Below are positions 8,550 to 17,454 of a stretch of 64,000 bases of DNA, one piece after another. The notes beneath the pieces were generated by a model. That model saw nothing but the letters and a program-made list of their open reading frames with translations, was not told the origin of the DNA and made no database searches. The DNA is from Alteromonas_E sp965248545 (GTDB taxonomy: Bacteria > Pseudomonadota > Gammaproteobacteria > Enterobacterales > Alteromonadaceae): positions 2,356,001 to 2,420,000 of the forward strand of contig OZ252110.1 of assembly GCA_965248545.1 (NCBI GenBank), given 5' to 3'. The translations under genes and the position numbers were made by a program. Numbering within the stretch: position 1 is the first letter of the stretch; each line of letters opens with the position of its first letter.

Positions 8550-9155
8550 TTATTCGCGTATACGTTTGCCTTTATCCCAGACTTTGCTCTCTTCGCCTTG
8601 CCATAGGCGCCTTATATTTTGGTGGTGCCGCACAATTATCAGGATCGTTAGCATCGCAACGGGCATTGTGTACAGTGGCTTTAACCAAAAGGTAAAAAGT
8701 GGTGCTAGACACACAGCAACAATGGCACCAAGCGATGAATAACCCGAAATAAATACGACAACAAGCCAACTCAAAATCAGCAAACCCGCTAAATCGAAGC
8801 CAATTGGCAACATCGCGCCGAATGCCGTTGCGACAGCTTTACCGCCTTGGAAATGGAAAAACAGCGGGAATATGTGCCCGAGGCAGGCTGCAATCGCGAT
8901 AGCGCCGAGGTAGACGGGTTCAATGCCGAGAAAGTAACTCGCGTAAGTGGGGATCGTTCCCTTGAGAACATCCGCCAACAGCACCATTAAGGCTGGTACT
9001 CTGCCGCCCAACCGATACACATTAGTTGCACCAGGGTTACCCGAACCATGATGACGAGGGTCTGGAAGAGCGAATATTCGGCATACGATAACCGCACTAG
9101 ACAGCGAACCGCACAAGTAGGCGATACAAATCATGAAAATTATCAGTGCAGCCAT
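8550..9155 (-). CDS. plsY: Acyl-phosphate:glycerol-3-phosphate acyltransferase PlsY
   Basis: Integral inner-membrane enzyme that acylates glycerol-3-phosphate from acyl-phosphate, the first step of phospholipid synthesis. The family motifs are visible: GSLSSAVIVCRIF near the N-terminus, DPRHHGSGNPGATNVYR (motif 1), LKGTIPTY, GHIFPLFFHFQGGKAVATAFGA (motif 2) and a third loop ending VRHHQNIRRLWQGEESK. It has about five to seven hydrophobic segments and 201 aa, usual for the family. It is transcribed divergently from folB, as in many gammaproteobacteria. Confidence 0.95.
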   Translation of the reverse strand: MAALIIFMICIAYLCGSLSSAVIVCRIFALPDPRHHGSGNPGATNVYRLGGRVPALMVLLADVLKGTIPTYASYFLGIEPVYLGAIAIAACLGHIFPLFFHFQGGKAVATAFGAMLPIGFDLAGLLILSWLVVVFISGYSSLGAIVAVCLAPLFTFWLKPLYTMPVAMLTILIIVRHHQNIRRLWQGEESKVWDKGKRIRE

Positions 9156-9262
9156 GTCATCATTGTCGCGTTCACGTTAAACTGTGCGCACATTACAAGA
9201 AAGCAAGTAGCCTGGCTAGTCTGAGCAGTGCCCACTTGAAAACAGCGTAGTACACGGTTTAT

Positions 9263-9613
9263 ATGGAGCAAATAATCATTCAGGGCTTACAATTACCGAC
9301 GGTAATTGGCGTGTATGACTGGGAGCGTACCCAGCAAACAACCTTATTGGCCGATATTATCCTCGATGCCCCTCTGTCTGCAGCGTGTGAAAGTGACGAC
9401 GTTGCCGACACGATTGACTATGCAAAATTCAGTGATGCATTAGTTGAATTGGCACGAAGCAGTAAATTTGAACTGTTGGAAGCACTCGCTCAGGCATTAT
9501 GCGATTGTGCGTTAACAAACTTTACCGTGCAGAAAATTGACCTAACACTGGAAAAGCCCGGAATTCTGCCAAATGCAGCTAAAGTTGCCGTGAGAGTGGT
9601 ACGTCAACGATGA
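9263..9613 (+). CDS. folB: Dihydroneopterin aldolase FolB
   Basis: Folate biosynthesis: cleaves 7,8-dihydroneopterin to 6-hydroxymethyl-dihydropterin and glycolaldehyde. The protein has 116 aa and the typical start (IIIQGLQLPTVIGVYDWER), the substrate-binding DTIDYAKFSDAL, the glutamate-containing FELLEALAQAL and the C-terminal LTLEKPGILPNAAKVAV. Its stop overlaps the folK start by four bases (ATGA), so FolB and FolK, consecutive enzymes of the pathway, are translationally coupled. Confidence 0.95.
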   Translation: MEQIIIQGLQLPTVIGVYDWERTQQTTLLADIILDAPLSAACESDDVADTIDYAKFSDALVELARSSKFELLEALAQALCDCALTNFTVQKIDLTLEKPGILPNAAKVAVRVVRQR

Positions 9614-10125
9614 GTCCACCCTCGCCCCATCTGATTTTAATTAGCCTTGGTTCAAACATTGAGCGAGAACACCATACTCGCCGTGGGGTAGATGCGCTTC
9701 AGCGACATTTTGCCGATGTATCACTGTCATCTGTCTACGAGAGCGAAGCGGTAGGCTTTGATGGCAATGCTTTTTATAACCTTTGCGCCATTGCCTACAC
9801 AGATCTTTCTATTGAAGGTGTTTGTCAGGTGTTAAAACAAATCGAGCGTGACAATGGCAGAACACCCAGTGAAAAGAAATTTGCACCGCGCACATTGGAT
9901 TTGGATTTGTTGACCTATGACGATCAGGTTGTCTCGGAGCCCATCGTATTACCGCGTGAGGAAATCGAGTACAATGCCTTTGTTTTGCAGCCGCTTGCAG
10001 AACTGGTTCCAGATCATATTCATCCAGTGACCGGCAAGAGTTACCTTGCACTTTGGGATGCTTACGATAATCCGCAACAGAAACTGTGGCCGATCGAATT
10101 TACATGGAAGGTAACGCCAGTATGA
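9610..10125 (+). CDS. folK: 6-hydroxymethyl-7,8-dihydropterin pyrophosphokinase FolK
   Basis: Transfers pyrophosphate from ATP to the product of FolB. The protein has 171 aa. Motifs are LISLGSNIE at the N-terminus, YESEAVGFDGNAFYNL, IERDNGR and the signature APRTLDLDLLTYD, which binds Mg2+ and substrate, followed by LPREEIEYNAFVLQPLAEL. The gene overlaps folB upstream and uppP downstream, both by ATGA, forming a tight folB-folK-uppP operon. Confidence 0.95.
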   Translation: MSPPSPHLILISLGSNIEREHHTRRGVDALQRHFADVSLSSVYESEAVGFDGNAFYNLCAIAYTDLSIEGVCQVLKQIERDNGRTPSEKKFAPRTLDLDLLTYDDQVVSEPIVLPREEIEYNAFVLQPLAELVPDHIHPVTGKSYLALWDAYDNPQQKLWPIEFTWKVTPV

Positions 10126-10922
10126 CGATTTTTGAGATCATTATTTTAGCGATTATTCAGGGGATAACTGAATTTCTACCTATTTCGAGTTCCGCGCATT
10201 TGTTGCTACCCGCAGAACTATTGGGCTGGCGTAGTCAAGGACTAGCCTTCGATGTCGCGGTTCATGTGGGTAGCTTGTTGGCCGTATTAATCTATATGCG
10301 CCAAGAAGTATCGCGTATGACCGTGGCATTTTTAACCCAAGGGTTCTCGCGCCAACAATCAGACGATAGCCAGCTGGCTTGGTGGGTGATTATTGGCACA
10401 TTGCCAATCATTATTGTCGGCTTCTTATTAAAAGATTGGATTGAACTTAACGCTCGAACAGCACTGGTTATGGCGGTAACCACTATTGGGTTTGGGTTGT
10501 TGCTTTGGTATGCGGACGCCACGGCTAAGTTGAAAACCAAGATGACGCAGATGCGTATCGGCCAAGCCATCATTATTGGTTTGGCTCAAATATTGGCATT
10601 GATCCCGGGTACATCGCGATCAGGCATTACGATGACGGCGAGCTTAATGCTGGGTTTTGACCGAGAAAGTGCCGCGCGTTTTTCTTTCCTGCTATCGATA
10701 CCGGCAATATTGGGTGCTGGACTGCTATCTACATTAGATTTGTTGTCGTCAAATAGTGCAGTTGACTGGTATGCCTTGTTGTATGGCGCAGCGTTCTCCT
10801 TTTTCAGTGCTTACTTATGTATTTATCTATTCTTAAGTTGGATTGCGAAAATCGGCATGCTGCCATTTGTCATTTACCGTTTGATCCTCGGTGCTATATT
10901 GTTATGGTTTGTGTTTGGATAA
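10122..10922 (+). CDS. uppP: Undecaprenyl-diphosphate phosphatase UppP (BacA)
   Basis: Membrane phosphatase that recycles undecaprenyl pyrophosphate to the lipid carrier used for peptidoglycan and other envelope polymers, and confers basal bacitracin resistance. Both family signatures are present: an N-terminal GITEFLPISSSAHL with the catalytic Glu/Ser and a later PGTSRSGITMTASL. About eight hydrophobic helices; 266 aa. The reading frame can start 12 codons earlier, but the ATG at 10122 overlaps the folK stop (ATGA) and begins exactly at the first membrane helix, so it is preferred. Confidence 0.95.
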   Translation: MTIFEIIILAIIQGITEFLPISSSAHLLLPAELLGWRSQGLAFDVAVHVGSLLAVLIYMRQEVSRMTVAFLTQGFSRQQSDDSQLAWWVIIGTLPIIIVGFLLKDWIELNARTALVMAVTTIGFGLLLWYADATAKLKTKMTQMRIGQAIIIGLAQILALIPGTSRSGITMTASLMLGFDRESAARFSFLLSIPAILGAGLLSTLDLLSSNSAVDWYALLYGAAFSFFSAYLCIYLFLSWIAKIGMLPFVIYRLILGAILLWFVFG

Positions 10923-10951
10923 ACGCCCCCTACAGTGGAGTTAGTTAGACT

Positions 10952-11320
10952 ATGAGCGAGACCATTTTTGATAAGATCATCGACCGCAGTATCCCTGCCG
11001 ATATTTTGTATGAAGATGAATTGTCGTTGGCATTCAGTGATATTAGCCCGCAAGCTCCGCACCATTTTTTGGTAATCCCTAAAAAGCGCATCGCCACAAT
11101 AAACGATATAAGCAAGAATGACCGAGAATTAGTTGGGCATTTATATTGGGTCGCTGCTCACCTAGCTGAACAAAAAGGGGTCGCACATGAGGGCTATCGG
11201 ACTGTTATGAACTGCAACGAGTTTGGCGGGCAAACGGTATTTCATATCCATTTGCATGTGTTGGCCGGCAAACCGTTAGGGTGGCCTCCATACACAGAAC
11301 GCCCCAAGGCACTTGAATAA
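10952..11320 (+). CDS. hinT: HIT-family nucleotide hydrolase (HinT-like)
   Basis: Small histidine-triad protein of 122 aa, probably a purine nucleoside phosphoramidase as known for HinT. The N-terminus has the family pattern (ETIFDKIIDRSIPADILYEDE begins the fold), HHFLVIPKKRI follows, and the catalytic triad reads HIHLHVLAGKPLGWPP near the C-terminus. A GGAGTTAG ribosome binding region precedes the ATG. The gene is 29 bases after uppP and may be co-transcribed. The 182 bases that follow hold no clear feature. Confidence 0.9.
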   Translation: MSETIFDKIIDRSIPADILYEDELSLAFSDISPQAPHHFLVIPKKRIATINDISKNDRELVGHLYWVAAHLAEQKGVAHEGYRTVMNCNEFGGQTVFHIHLHVLAGKPLGWPPYTERPKALE

Positions 11321-11502
11321 CTCACTATATTCTCGTTCGCTGCTAACCCTTGAATCAGATTCTACTGACAGCAATTTCGTTAATTGATAATGGTGTTACC
11401 TTGGACTACGCCGAACATTTGTCGAGAGGCTTGCATATTAGATTGGCACACATGCCCTAAGCTATGCGAACCTTTAATCTACGTCTACACAGAGACTGAG
11501 TT

Positions 11503-13350
11503 ATGTCTAGAGTTGTGGTTCTTTCAGCATTAATCACTTTCCTATTTTCCTGTGCGCACCCCGCACCGACTCAAAAACCAGCCAAAGCCACAGAGTTCAC
11601 TCCTCCAGATGGTTCAGTTATGCAACGCAACATTCAAGTAAAAATGCGCGATGGTGTGCGTTTGAATACGTTAGTGATATTGCCACCGCAAGCGAGTCTC
11701 CACAGCGTTCCCACTATCTTGATAAGAACGCCATATAAAACAGAAATCAGACCGGGTGCACTATTACCAATGCGCTTACTCGAAGAGGGCTATGCTCTTG
11801 TGATGCAGCATGAGCGAGGGCGCTATTTCAGTGAGGGTGAATTTACCATGTTAGGCGGCGCGCGTGACGACGGCTGGGATACATTGGATTGGATCGCTGC
11901 CCAGCAATGGTCAAACGGCGTGGTCGGTACCTATGGCTGTTCTTCGTCAGGTGAAAACCAATTGAAGCTGGCTAATGCTGCTCACCCCGCACACAAAGCC
12001 ATGGTTGCAGGCTCGGTGGGTGTTGGTGTCGCTGAAGCAGGTCCATTTAAGGAGCAAGGGAATTTTTGGCGAGGTGGTGCTTGGCAACAAGGTTGGATGA
12101 ACTATTTTCTGCAGGCCATGCAGCAAGACTGGCCGCAGTTATCGCCTAGCTTGAGCGATGCAGAGCGGCAGCGTGCGATCACATCGTTTGACCTATCTAA
12201 TGCCGGTTATCGAATTCCAGCATCGGTGCTAAACGAGCCTCGTATGCATTTACCAATGATTGATATTATGCAGGTGCTGAAAGCGCCAAGAAATGAAGTG
12301 TCATCATATTTACGGGCCGGGCCACATGATGATAGCTGGTCAAAAAATCGCATCAGTCAGGGCGAACCGATTGGTGTCCCGGGTTTGTGGTTTGAGAGTT
12401 TGTATGATATTTCCGCGCGCTCGTCGTTAGCTTACTTCGAGTGGAATCGCGCTTATCAGGCGGAGCTAGGAGCGCATAATCAACAGCTACGTCTCACTCA
12501 AGGTGGACACTGCTCGTTTGGACGCGCTTCGGTAGAAAACGAAAATGCGGTAATTGGCGACTTACCGCTAGGTGACATGCGCTACGATTACGTGCAACAG
12601 GCCCTAGACTGGTTTGATCGTTGGCTAAAGGGAGCGTCTACTCCAGTGTCTCAATCATCCGCACTAAATGCCTACTTGGGCTATGGGCAATGGCACGAGG
12701 TCGACACACTGCCGATGCAAGGTAATCAAGCCTGGTTTCTTGCTTCAGACGGGGGCCTCTCGCAAGCAAAACCCGAAACTCAACATCACTTAACATATCG
12801 CTATGATCCAAACAATCCAGTGCCCAGCATTGGCGGCGAAATATACGGTGAAGGCGATGACCATGTGGATGGAAGTTATGACCAGCGTCAGTTGCATAAC
12901 CGACCAGATGTTAATGTATTTACGTCTGAGCCATTTGCACAAGACACAACCTTATTTGGCATGACAGACATTGGGTTATCGGTCTCTTCTGACCAGCCAG
13001 ACACTGATTTTACGATTAAAATCAACGAAGTTTTCCCCGATGGCAGGTCGTTCAATCTTGGTAATACTATTTTACGTATGCGTTACCGAGACGGGATTGA
13101 GCAAGAAGTCTTTATGTCGCCTGGAGAGATCTATCACGTTCAATTGCCACCCATAATGCTTTCAAGAATCATTAAAGTCGGTCATCGGATCCAAGTGGAA
13201 GTATCATCGAGCAACTTCCCGTCGTACGCACGAAACTTGAATACTGCTAATAATCCTTACACGTCGACAGAAGTCCGAATTGCCACTAACACTGTTCATC
13301 TTGGTGCCCAACACCATTCATATATTCGCCTGCCGGTTGTAAAGCACTAA
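11503..13350 (+). CDS. CocE/NonD (S15) family hydrolase, lipoprotein
   Basis: Alpha/beta hydrolase of the X-Pro dipeptidyl-peptidase / cocaine-esterase group, 615 aa. A lipoprotein signal (LITFLFSC, Cys near residue 17) puts it on the outside of the inner membrane or in the outer membrane. The catalytic domain has the N-terminal MRDGVRLNTLVILP strand, IRTPYKT, the VMQHERGR oxyanion region and the nucleophile Ser147 in TYGCSSSGE. A late GGHCSFGRAS probably holds the catalytic His. The C-terminal part (about 430-615) is the jelly-roll domain of the family (DTDFTIKINEVFPDGRSFNL). The substrate could be an ester, amide or peptide. It stands alone and is followed by a strong terminator. Confidence 0.85.
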   Translation: MSRVVVLSALITFLFSCAHPAPTQKPAKATEFTPPDGSVMQRNIQVKMRDGVRLNTLVILPPQASLHSVPTILIRTPYKTEIRPGALLPMRLLEEGYALVMQHERGRYFSEGEFTMLGGARDDGWDTLDWIAAQQWSNGVVGTYGCSSSGENQLKLANAAHPAHKAMVAGSVGVGVAEAGPFKEQGNFWRGGAWQQGWMNYFLQAMQQDWPQLSPSLSDAERQRAITSFDLSNAGYRIPASVLNEPRMHLPMIDIMQVLKAPRNEVSSYLRAGPHDDSWSKNRISQGEPIGVPGLWFESLYDISARSSLAYFEWNRAYQAELGAHNQQLRLTQGGHCSFGRASVENENAVIGDLPLGDMRYDYVQQALDWFDRWLKGASTPVSQSSALNAYLGYGQWHEVDTLPMQGNQAWFLASDGGLSQAKPETQHHLTYRYDPNNPVPSIGGEIYGEGDDHVDGSYDQRQLHNRPDVNVFTSEPFAQDTTLFGMTDIGLSVSSDQPDTDFTIKINEVFPDGRSFNLGNTILRMRYRDGIEQEVFMSPGEIYHVQLPPIMLSRIIKVGHRIQVEVSSSNFPSYARNLNTANNPYTSTEVRIATNTVHLGAQHHSYIRLPVVKH

Positions 13351-13393
13351 ACCTATTGGTTTCATGCGCTAGTTTTGTGAATTAACGATGTGG

Positions 13394-13420
13394 AAAAAAG
13401 CAGCCTTGTGCTGCTTTTTT
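13394..13420 (+). terminator. Intrinsic terminator after the S15-family hydrolase gene
   Basis: Perfect 11-bp stem, AAAAAAGCAGC with GCTGCTTTTTT and a 5-base loop. The rest of the 288-base gap up to the HDOD gene holds only a short CAACAC/GTGTTG hairpin at 13451-13468. Confidence 0.9.
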
Positions 13421-13638
13421 CGCAGTATACGGGCCTGTAGAAAAATCGCTCAACACGCTCGGGTGTTGACGTAAGCGCATGTCAAATAGCGACTTTAGTC
13501 TAAACAAATACAGTTCAACTTGATAGAGATCATGAACTTAGTTTACTCTTCAATTGACTGTCGTAACTAATCGGTTAGGCTATACCTCATCAGTTGACAC
13601 ATAACCTCGCTCGCATAGCGATGATATAAGGCAAACAC

Positions 13639-14475
13639 ATGTCCACACAGAACGCACTCTTAACTATTCTTACCGAAAAAATTAATAATGATTCACTGAT
13701 TCTACCCACTTTGCCGGCAATTGCATTGAAGGTACGTAAAGCGGCGGACGACCCAGAAATTAACCTTAATGCGATGGCTGATGTAATCGCGCAAGATCCC
13801 TCGTTAAGTGCTCGTATGATCAAAATATCGAATAGCGCTTACATGGGGCGTACGGTTAAAGTTAGTTCGGTTGGACAGGCCGTTACACGGATTGGTCTGC
13901 GTCAGATTAAAAACATCGCAACGGCGTTGGCGATGGAACAATTGTTCGTGTCAAAAAACGAATTAGTCGCTGAATACCTCAAGCGCGAATGGGAAAAAAC
14001 GGTCGAAATCGTCGCGAATTCAATGGCCGCTCTACAATGTTATGTTGCACGAACGAAAAAGCGTGAATTAGCGTTGGATGCAGCGACCTTAGCTGCCTTG
14101 GTTTCCAAAATTGGCGTGTTACCTATTTTGACTGAGGCTGAACGTCATGCCGAGGTTTTTGCGAATCCAACTTTCTTGGAAGATGCAATTGATAAATTAT
14201 CCGGCCCAATTGGTGAGAAGATCATGAAGGCTTGGGGGTTTGCTGATGAGTTCACTGTTGTCGCAGCCAGCTGGAAGGATTTGTCCGTACTACCGGAAAC
14301 CTTGACCTATCTTGACTTTGTGCGTGTTGGCGCTGCTGTCAGCGGTCAAATGGGTGGGCAAAAAGATGCAGTGTTAAATCTGGCGATACAGCGCGGTGTA
14401 ATTGCTGAAGTCAGTGAATTAGACGGCGATGAGTTCAAGGAAATGCGTGACAATGCCAAAGTGATATTCGCATAG
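13639..14475 (+). CDS. HDOD domain protein
   Basis: Protein of 278 aa made almost wholly of an HDOD domain, a metal-free relative of HD phosphohydrolases used in signalling and often linked to c-di-GMP or two-component pathways. The diagnostic N-terminal pattern is visible: LPTLPAIALKVRKAADDPEINLNAMADVIAQDPSLSARMIKISNSAYMG in part, then VGQAVTRIGLRQIKNIATALAM. There is no attached GGDEF, EAL or receiver domain. The ATG is 7 bases after an AAGG ribosome binding site. It is monocistronic and ends at a terminator shared with the convergent rdgC gene. Confidence 0.88.
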   Translation: MSTQNALLTILTEKINNDSLILPTLPAIALKVRKAADDPEINLNAMADVIAQDPSLSARMIKISNSAYMGRTVKVSSVGQAVTRIGLRQIKNIATALAMEQLFVSKNELVAEYLKREWEKTVEIVANSMAALQCYVARTKKRELALDAATLAALVSKIGVLPILTEAERHAEVFANPTFLEDAIDKLSGPIGEKIMKAWGFADEFTVVAASWKDLSVLPETLTYLDFVRVGAAVSGQMGGQKDAVLNLAIQRGVIAEVSELDGDEFKEMRDNAKVIFA

Positions 14476-14493
14476 CACGCCATATCAAATTAT

Positions 14494-14524
14494 AAAAAAG
14501 GCGAACTAACGTTCGCCTTTTTTT
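14494..14524. terminator. Bidirectional intrinsic terminator
   Basis: Thirteen-bp stem AAAAAAGGCGAAC / GTTCGCCTTTTTT with a TAAC loop, between the convergent HDOD and rdgC genes. Confidence 0.9.
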
Positions 14525-14541
14525 GTGTCAGCGCGAATGCC

Positions 14542-15462
14542 TTAGTCGTCTTGGTCTAATTCAAATATCGTAATGAAATCTTGTAAAAACGCCAGAATTT
14601 CGCCTGACATCAATGCGAAATCAGCGTCCAATTTGGCCGCTATTTCATCTTTGGGAATATCGGCGTTTTGCTCTTTGACAACATCAGTAAACTTCACGCG
14701 CTTAATTGCGCCGTCTTCTTGAATCATGCATTCAATACGTTCATCCCATTCAACCGCAATCTTTTGTACTAATTTACCTGCGTCGATATGGTGTTTGATT
14801 TCTTCACTGAACAAGTCTTGGTTTTTAACACGAATAATGGCAGCGTCTTCTGCAATCGCAATCGATTGGAATTCAGCCTCTTCTTGAATCAGAATTTTTT
14901 GTGGTGGCTTTTCACTGATCCAATCGGTCATTTCATTTTGTAAACTGTGGCGCACAAGTGGAACAACTGGCAATGACGTCAACGCCTTGCGCACATGTGC
15001 TAGAAACGCTTCCGCTTGACCATCACTGCTAGTGTTTACGACTACCAAATTTTCTTGAGTGGCGATAAAACCATGGATATAGCTATTCTTGGTAAATGCC
15101 TGAGGTAGTAAACGCGTAATAATTTCTTGGCGCAGATCGGACTGGGCTTTCTTGCCTACAGGCGAGCCTGTTTGGGTCTCAATATCCGCGACTTTTTCGG
15201 CTAACTCCGCATTGATCACGGAGGCGGGCAAGATGCGCTCTTGTTTCTTAATACATACCCAATAACACCCGTTTACGGCGTGACTCAGCATACTGGCAGA
15301 GCGCATTCCTGACGCAGCGAAAGGGGCATCGAAACCCATTGTGGCAGTTTCTTGTGAGCCACAAGGACGAAACGCAAATTCGGCGAGAGCAGACTCGAGG
15401 CTCTCACTGTCTAATGATAGGGGAGAGGTTAGGCGATAGGCCTTTAGATTCTTAAACCACAT
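14542..15462 (-). CDS. rdgC: Recombination-associated protein RdgC
   Basis: Ring-shaped, sequence-independent DNA-binding protein that modulates RecA-dependent recombination. The 306-aa protein has the standard length and start (MWFKNLKAYRLT), FRPCGSQE, SHAVNGCYWVCIKKQERILPASVIN in part, and the C-terminal LMSGEILAFLQDF. It is followed on the same strand by nothing. Upstream, after 71 bases, lies a histidine kinase gene on the same strand whose stop precedes rdgC. Confidence 0.95.
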   Translation of the reverse strand: MWFKNLKAYRLTSPLSLDSESLESALAEFAFRPCGSQETATMGFDAPFAASGMRSASMLSHAVNGCYWVCIKKQERILPASVINAELAEKVADIETQTGSPVGKKAQSDLRQEIITRLLPQAFTKNSYIHGFIATQENLVVVNTSSDGQAEAFLAHVRKALTSLPVVPLVRHSLQNEMTDWISEKPPQKILIQEEAEFQSIAIAEDAAIIRVKNQDLFSEEIKHHIDAGKLVQKIAVEWDERIECMIQEDGAIKRVKFTDVVKEQNADIPKDEIAAKLDADFALMSGEILAFLQDFITIFELDQDD

Positions 15463-15533
15463 GTATTGCTTTACGATGAAAATTCAAACCGGCGCGCAGG
15501 GTAACACACCTCAAAGCGGAGGGGGAAAGAATG

Positions 15534-17258
15534 TTATCGACGCGGGAACCGAATGCTATATTTGAGTCCTTTTCCTGGCTCAGATTCCGCCTCTATTTGG
15601 CCATTTAAGGTTTGCGTCACTAGGTTGTAAACAATGTGTGTGCCCAAACCACTGCCGCCACGTGCGCGCTTAGTCGTAAAGAACGCGTCAAACAAAGTAT
15701 CTAAATGTTCGGGCAATAAGCCGACACCGTCATCCGCGTAGCTGATTTCGATCTCGTTGTCTGTAGCCGTCACAATAATATCAATATGGCCGTTAACCTT
15801 GTGTTCGAAACCGTGTGTAACCGAGTTCATGACTAAGTTAGTTATGATCTGTGCGATTGCGCCGGGAGCACATAAGATAGCAAGCTCGCTGTCACATTCG
15901 ACGTTGATTTCGTGGTGCGCATTCTTAAAGCTGGGTTTGAGGGATTGAATGATTTCGTTCAGGTACTGATGTAAGTTCAGGCTGCGTTCGGCTTCGCTGG
16001 TTTGGTCAACCGCGACTTGCTTGAAACTGGCGATGAGTTCAGAAGCACGATTTAGGTTGTTCATTAACAACTGTGACGTTTGAGTGGCTTCGTCAATAAA
16101 GTTATTCATCTGAGTCTGAGTGATGTTTTTATCTTTAAAGGCACTCTCGAGCTGCTTAATACGTTCCTGCAGAAAACTTGCAGCCGTGACGCCAACGCCA
16201 AGCGGTGTATTAACATCATGGGCGATACCGGCGACGAGGCCTCCCAGAGACGCCATGCGCTCGGATTCAATCAATTGGGTCTGTGCCGTTTTTAACGTTT
16301 CCATTGAATTGGCGAGTTCATCATTACGCTTACGAAGCTCTTGCTCAACATACTGGCGGTTGTCGATTTCTTGGCGAAGCGTTAACTGTTTGCCCAGTAG
16401 CTCGTCCTTTTGCGATTCTAAATCCAACATGATTTGGCTAAGCGCTGCGGTCTTCTTCGCAACCTCTTGCTCCAGCAATAAATTCTGGTCGTCGAGCTTC
16501 AAATTAGCTTTTTTGAGTTCGTCTTGGGTTTGGCGCAATTGTGACTGCGAGGTTATCAAATCATCGATGACTTGATTGTAAGACAACTGCAGTTGACGCA
16601 ATTCCGTATCACCCTCAAAGTGCGCATCAATCTTACTATCGGGCAGGTTTTCCGGATCGAAGTTTTGCATCTGTTCGGTAACCGATGCCAACGGCATCGA
16701 AAGCATCTTGCGAAACGCAGTCATGAACAAGAAGATCAAAAAGGTCGTTTTGACTAGCGCATTACCAATCAAGAAGAAAATACCGACTTCAATACGGTCA
16801 AAAACGATTTCAAAGCTTGAATAAAGGGTCACGTCACCCACTTGAGATTGACGGCCTGAAAATTCGAAAACCAGCGGGAAACTATAACTGAATAATCCAC
16901 CTGAGTGGTTTCTCAAGCCTTCAAGCCCAACGGCTGCAGCAACTTGCGGAGCGTGTTCGCCAGTTTCGACCACGTAGGTACCCGCCTCATCGCGGATTTG
17001 TACACCCTCCACCACAGGCAGTTCCATAAGACCGTTGGCGATTGAAATGGCTTGAGGCGTGTTAAGTTCCCAGATAGCCCTGGTCAAACTGGTACTGAAG
17101 GTGTTTTGCAGTGTTTCTAATTCGTCTTCGATTTGCTGTTTGGTGCTCGCATATTCAGCAATGATCTGGGTGATCGTCACAACCAGAGTCAATACAAAAT
17201 AAACCGAAAATACTCGGGTAAGGAGTTTTCTCGAAAGGCTTGTTGAGCCCAAAGCCAT
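15534..17258 (-). CDS. Membrane sensor histidine kinase
   Basis: Sensor kinase of 574 aa. A transmembrane helix (about 13-35), a periplasmic sensor region (about 36-165), a second helix (about 166-190) and a linker with a HAMP-like segment lead to a long coiled coil (about 240-345). A HisKA-type dimerisation helix follows, with the phospho-acceptor His near residue 350 in GIAHDVNTPLG (HDxN variant). The ATP-binding domain shows N-box NLVMNSVTHG, G1 YADDGVGL, F-box and G2 GGSGLGTHIVYNLV. There is no receiver domain and no response-regulator gene beside it except phoB, which is divergent and has its own PhoR. The signal and partner are unknown. Confidence 0.9.
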   Translation of the reverse strand: MALGSTSLSRKLLTRVFSVYFVLTLVVTITQIIAEYASTKQQIEDELETLQNTFSTSLTRAIWELNTPQAISIANGLMELPVVEGVQIRDEAGTYVVETGEHAPQVAAAVGLEGLRNHSGGLFSYSFPLVFEFSGRQSQVGDVTLYSSFEIVFDRIEVGIFFLIGNALVKTTFLIFLFMTAFRKMLSMPLASVTEQMQNFDPENLPDSKIDAHFEGDTELRQLQLSYNQVIDDLITSQSQLRQTQDELKKANLKLDDQNLLLEQEVAKKTAALSQIMLDLESQKDELLGKQLTLRQEIDNRQYVEQELRKRNDELANSMETLKTAQTQLIESERMASLGGLVAGIAHDVNTPLGVGVTAASFLQERIKQLESAFKDKNITQTQMNNFIDEATQTSQLLMNNLNRASELIASFKQVAVDQTSEAERSLNLHQYLNEIIQSLKPSFKNAHHEINVECDSELAILCAPGAIAQIITNLVMNSVTHGFEHKVNGHIDIIVTATDNEIEISYADDGVGLLPEHLDTLFDAFFTTKRARGGSGLGTHIVYNLVTQTLNGQIEAESEPGKGLKYSIRFPRR

Positions 17259-17390
17259 AGTGGTCCTTTACATCGCCAAACCGCTGATCATTAACAAGAA
17301 GAATATGCGCAAACTGTAGAATAAACAAGGTTTGTTAATTTCAATCGCAGCTGGCAAGGGTGGCTTTTGCTTGACAGCCCGATTATTTCA

Positions 17391-17424
17391 CTTTAATAAA
17401 AGTGTCACACATCAACAGAATAAT
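17391..17424 (+). promoter_or_regulatory. Candidate Pho box and -10 of phoB
   Basis: CTTTAAT-AAAA-GTGTCAC (17391-17408) matches the PhoB-box layout (CTGTCAT, 4 A/T bases, CTGTCAY) with one clear mismatch per half site. AATAAT (17419-17424, 5/6 to TATAAT) follows exactly 10 bases later, as expected where PhoB replaces -35 recognition. Predicted start near 17431. It implies autoregulation of phoBR. Confidence 0.55.
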
Positions 17425-17454
17425 AGCGGCGTTTTTATGAACAGAGCAAAAATG

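Noticed and set aside
13451..13468. CAACAC/GTGTTG hairpin after the S15-family hydrolase gene
   Set aside because: Six-bp stem without T-run; a strong terminator already lies 30 bases upstream. Too short to interpret.
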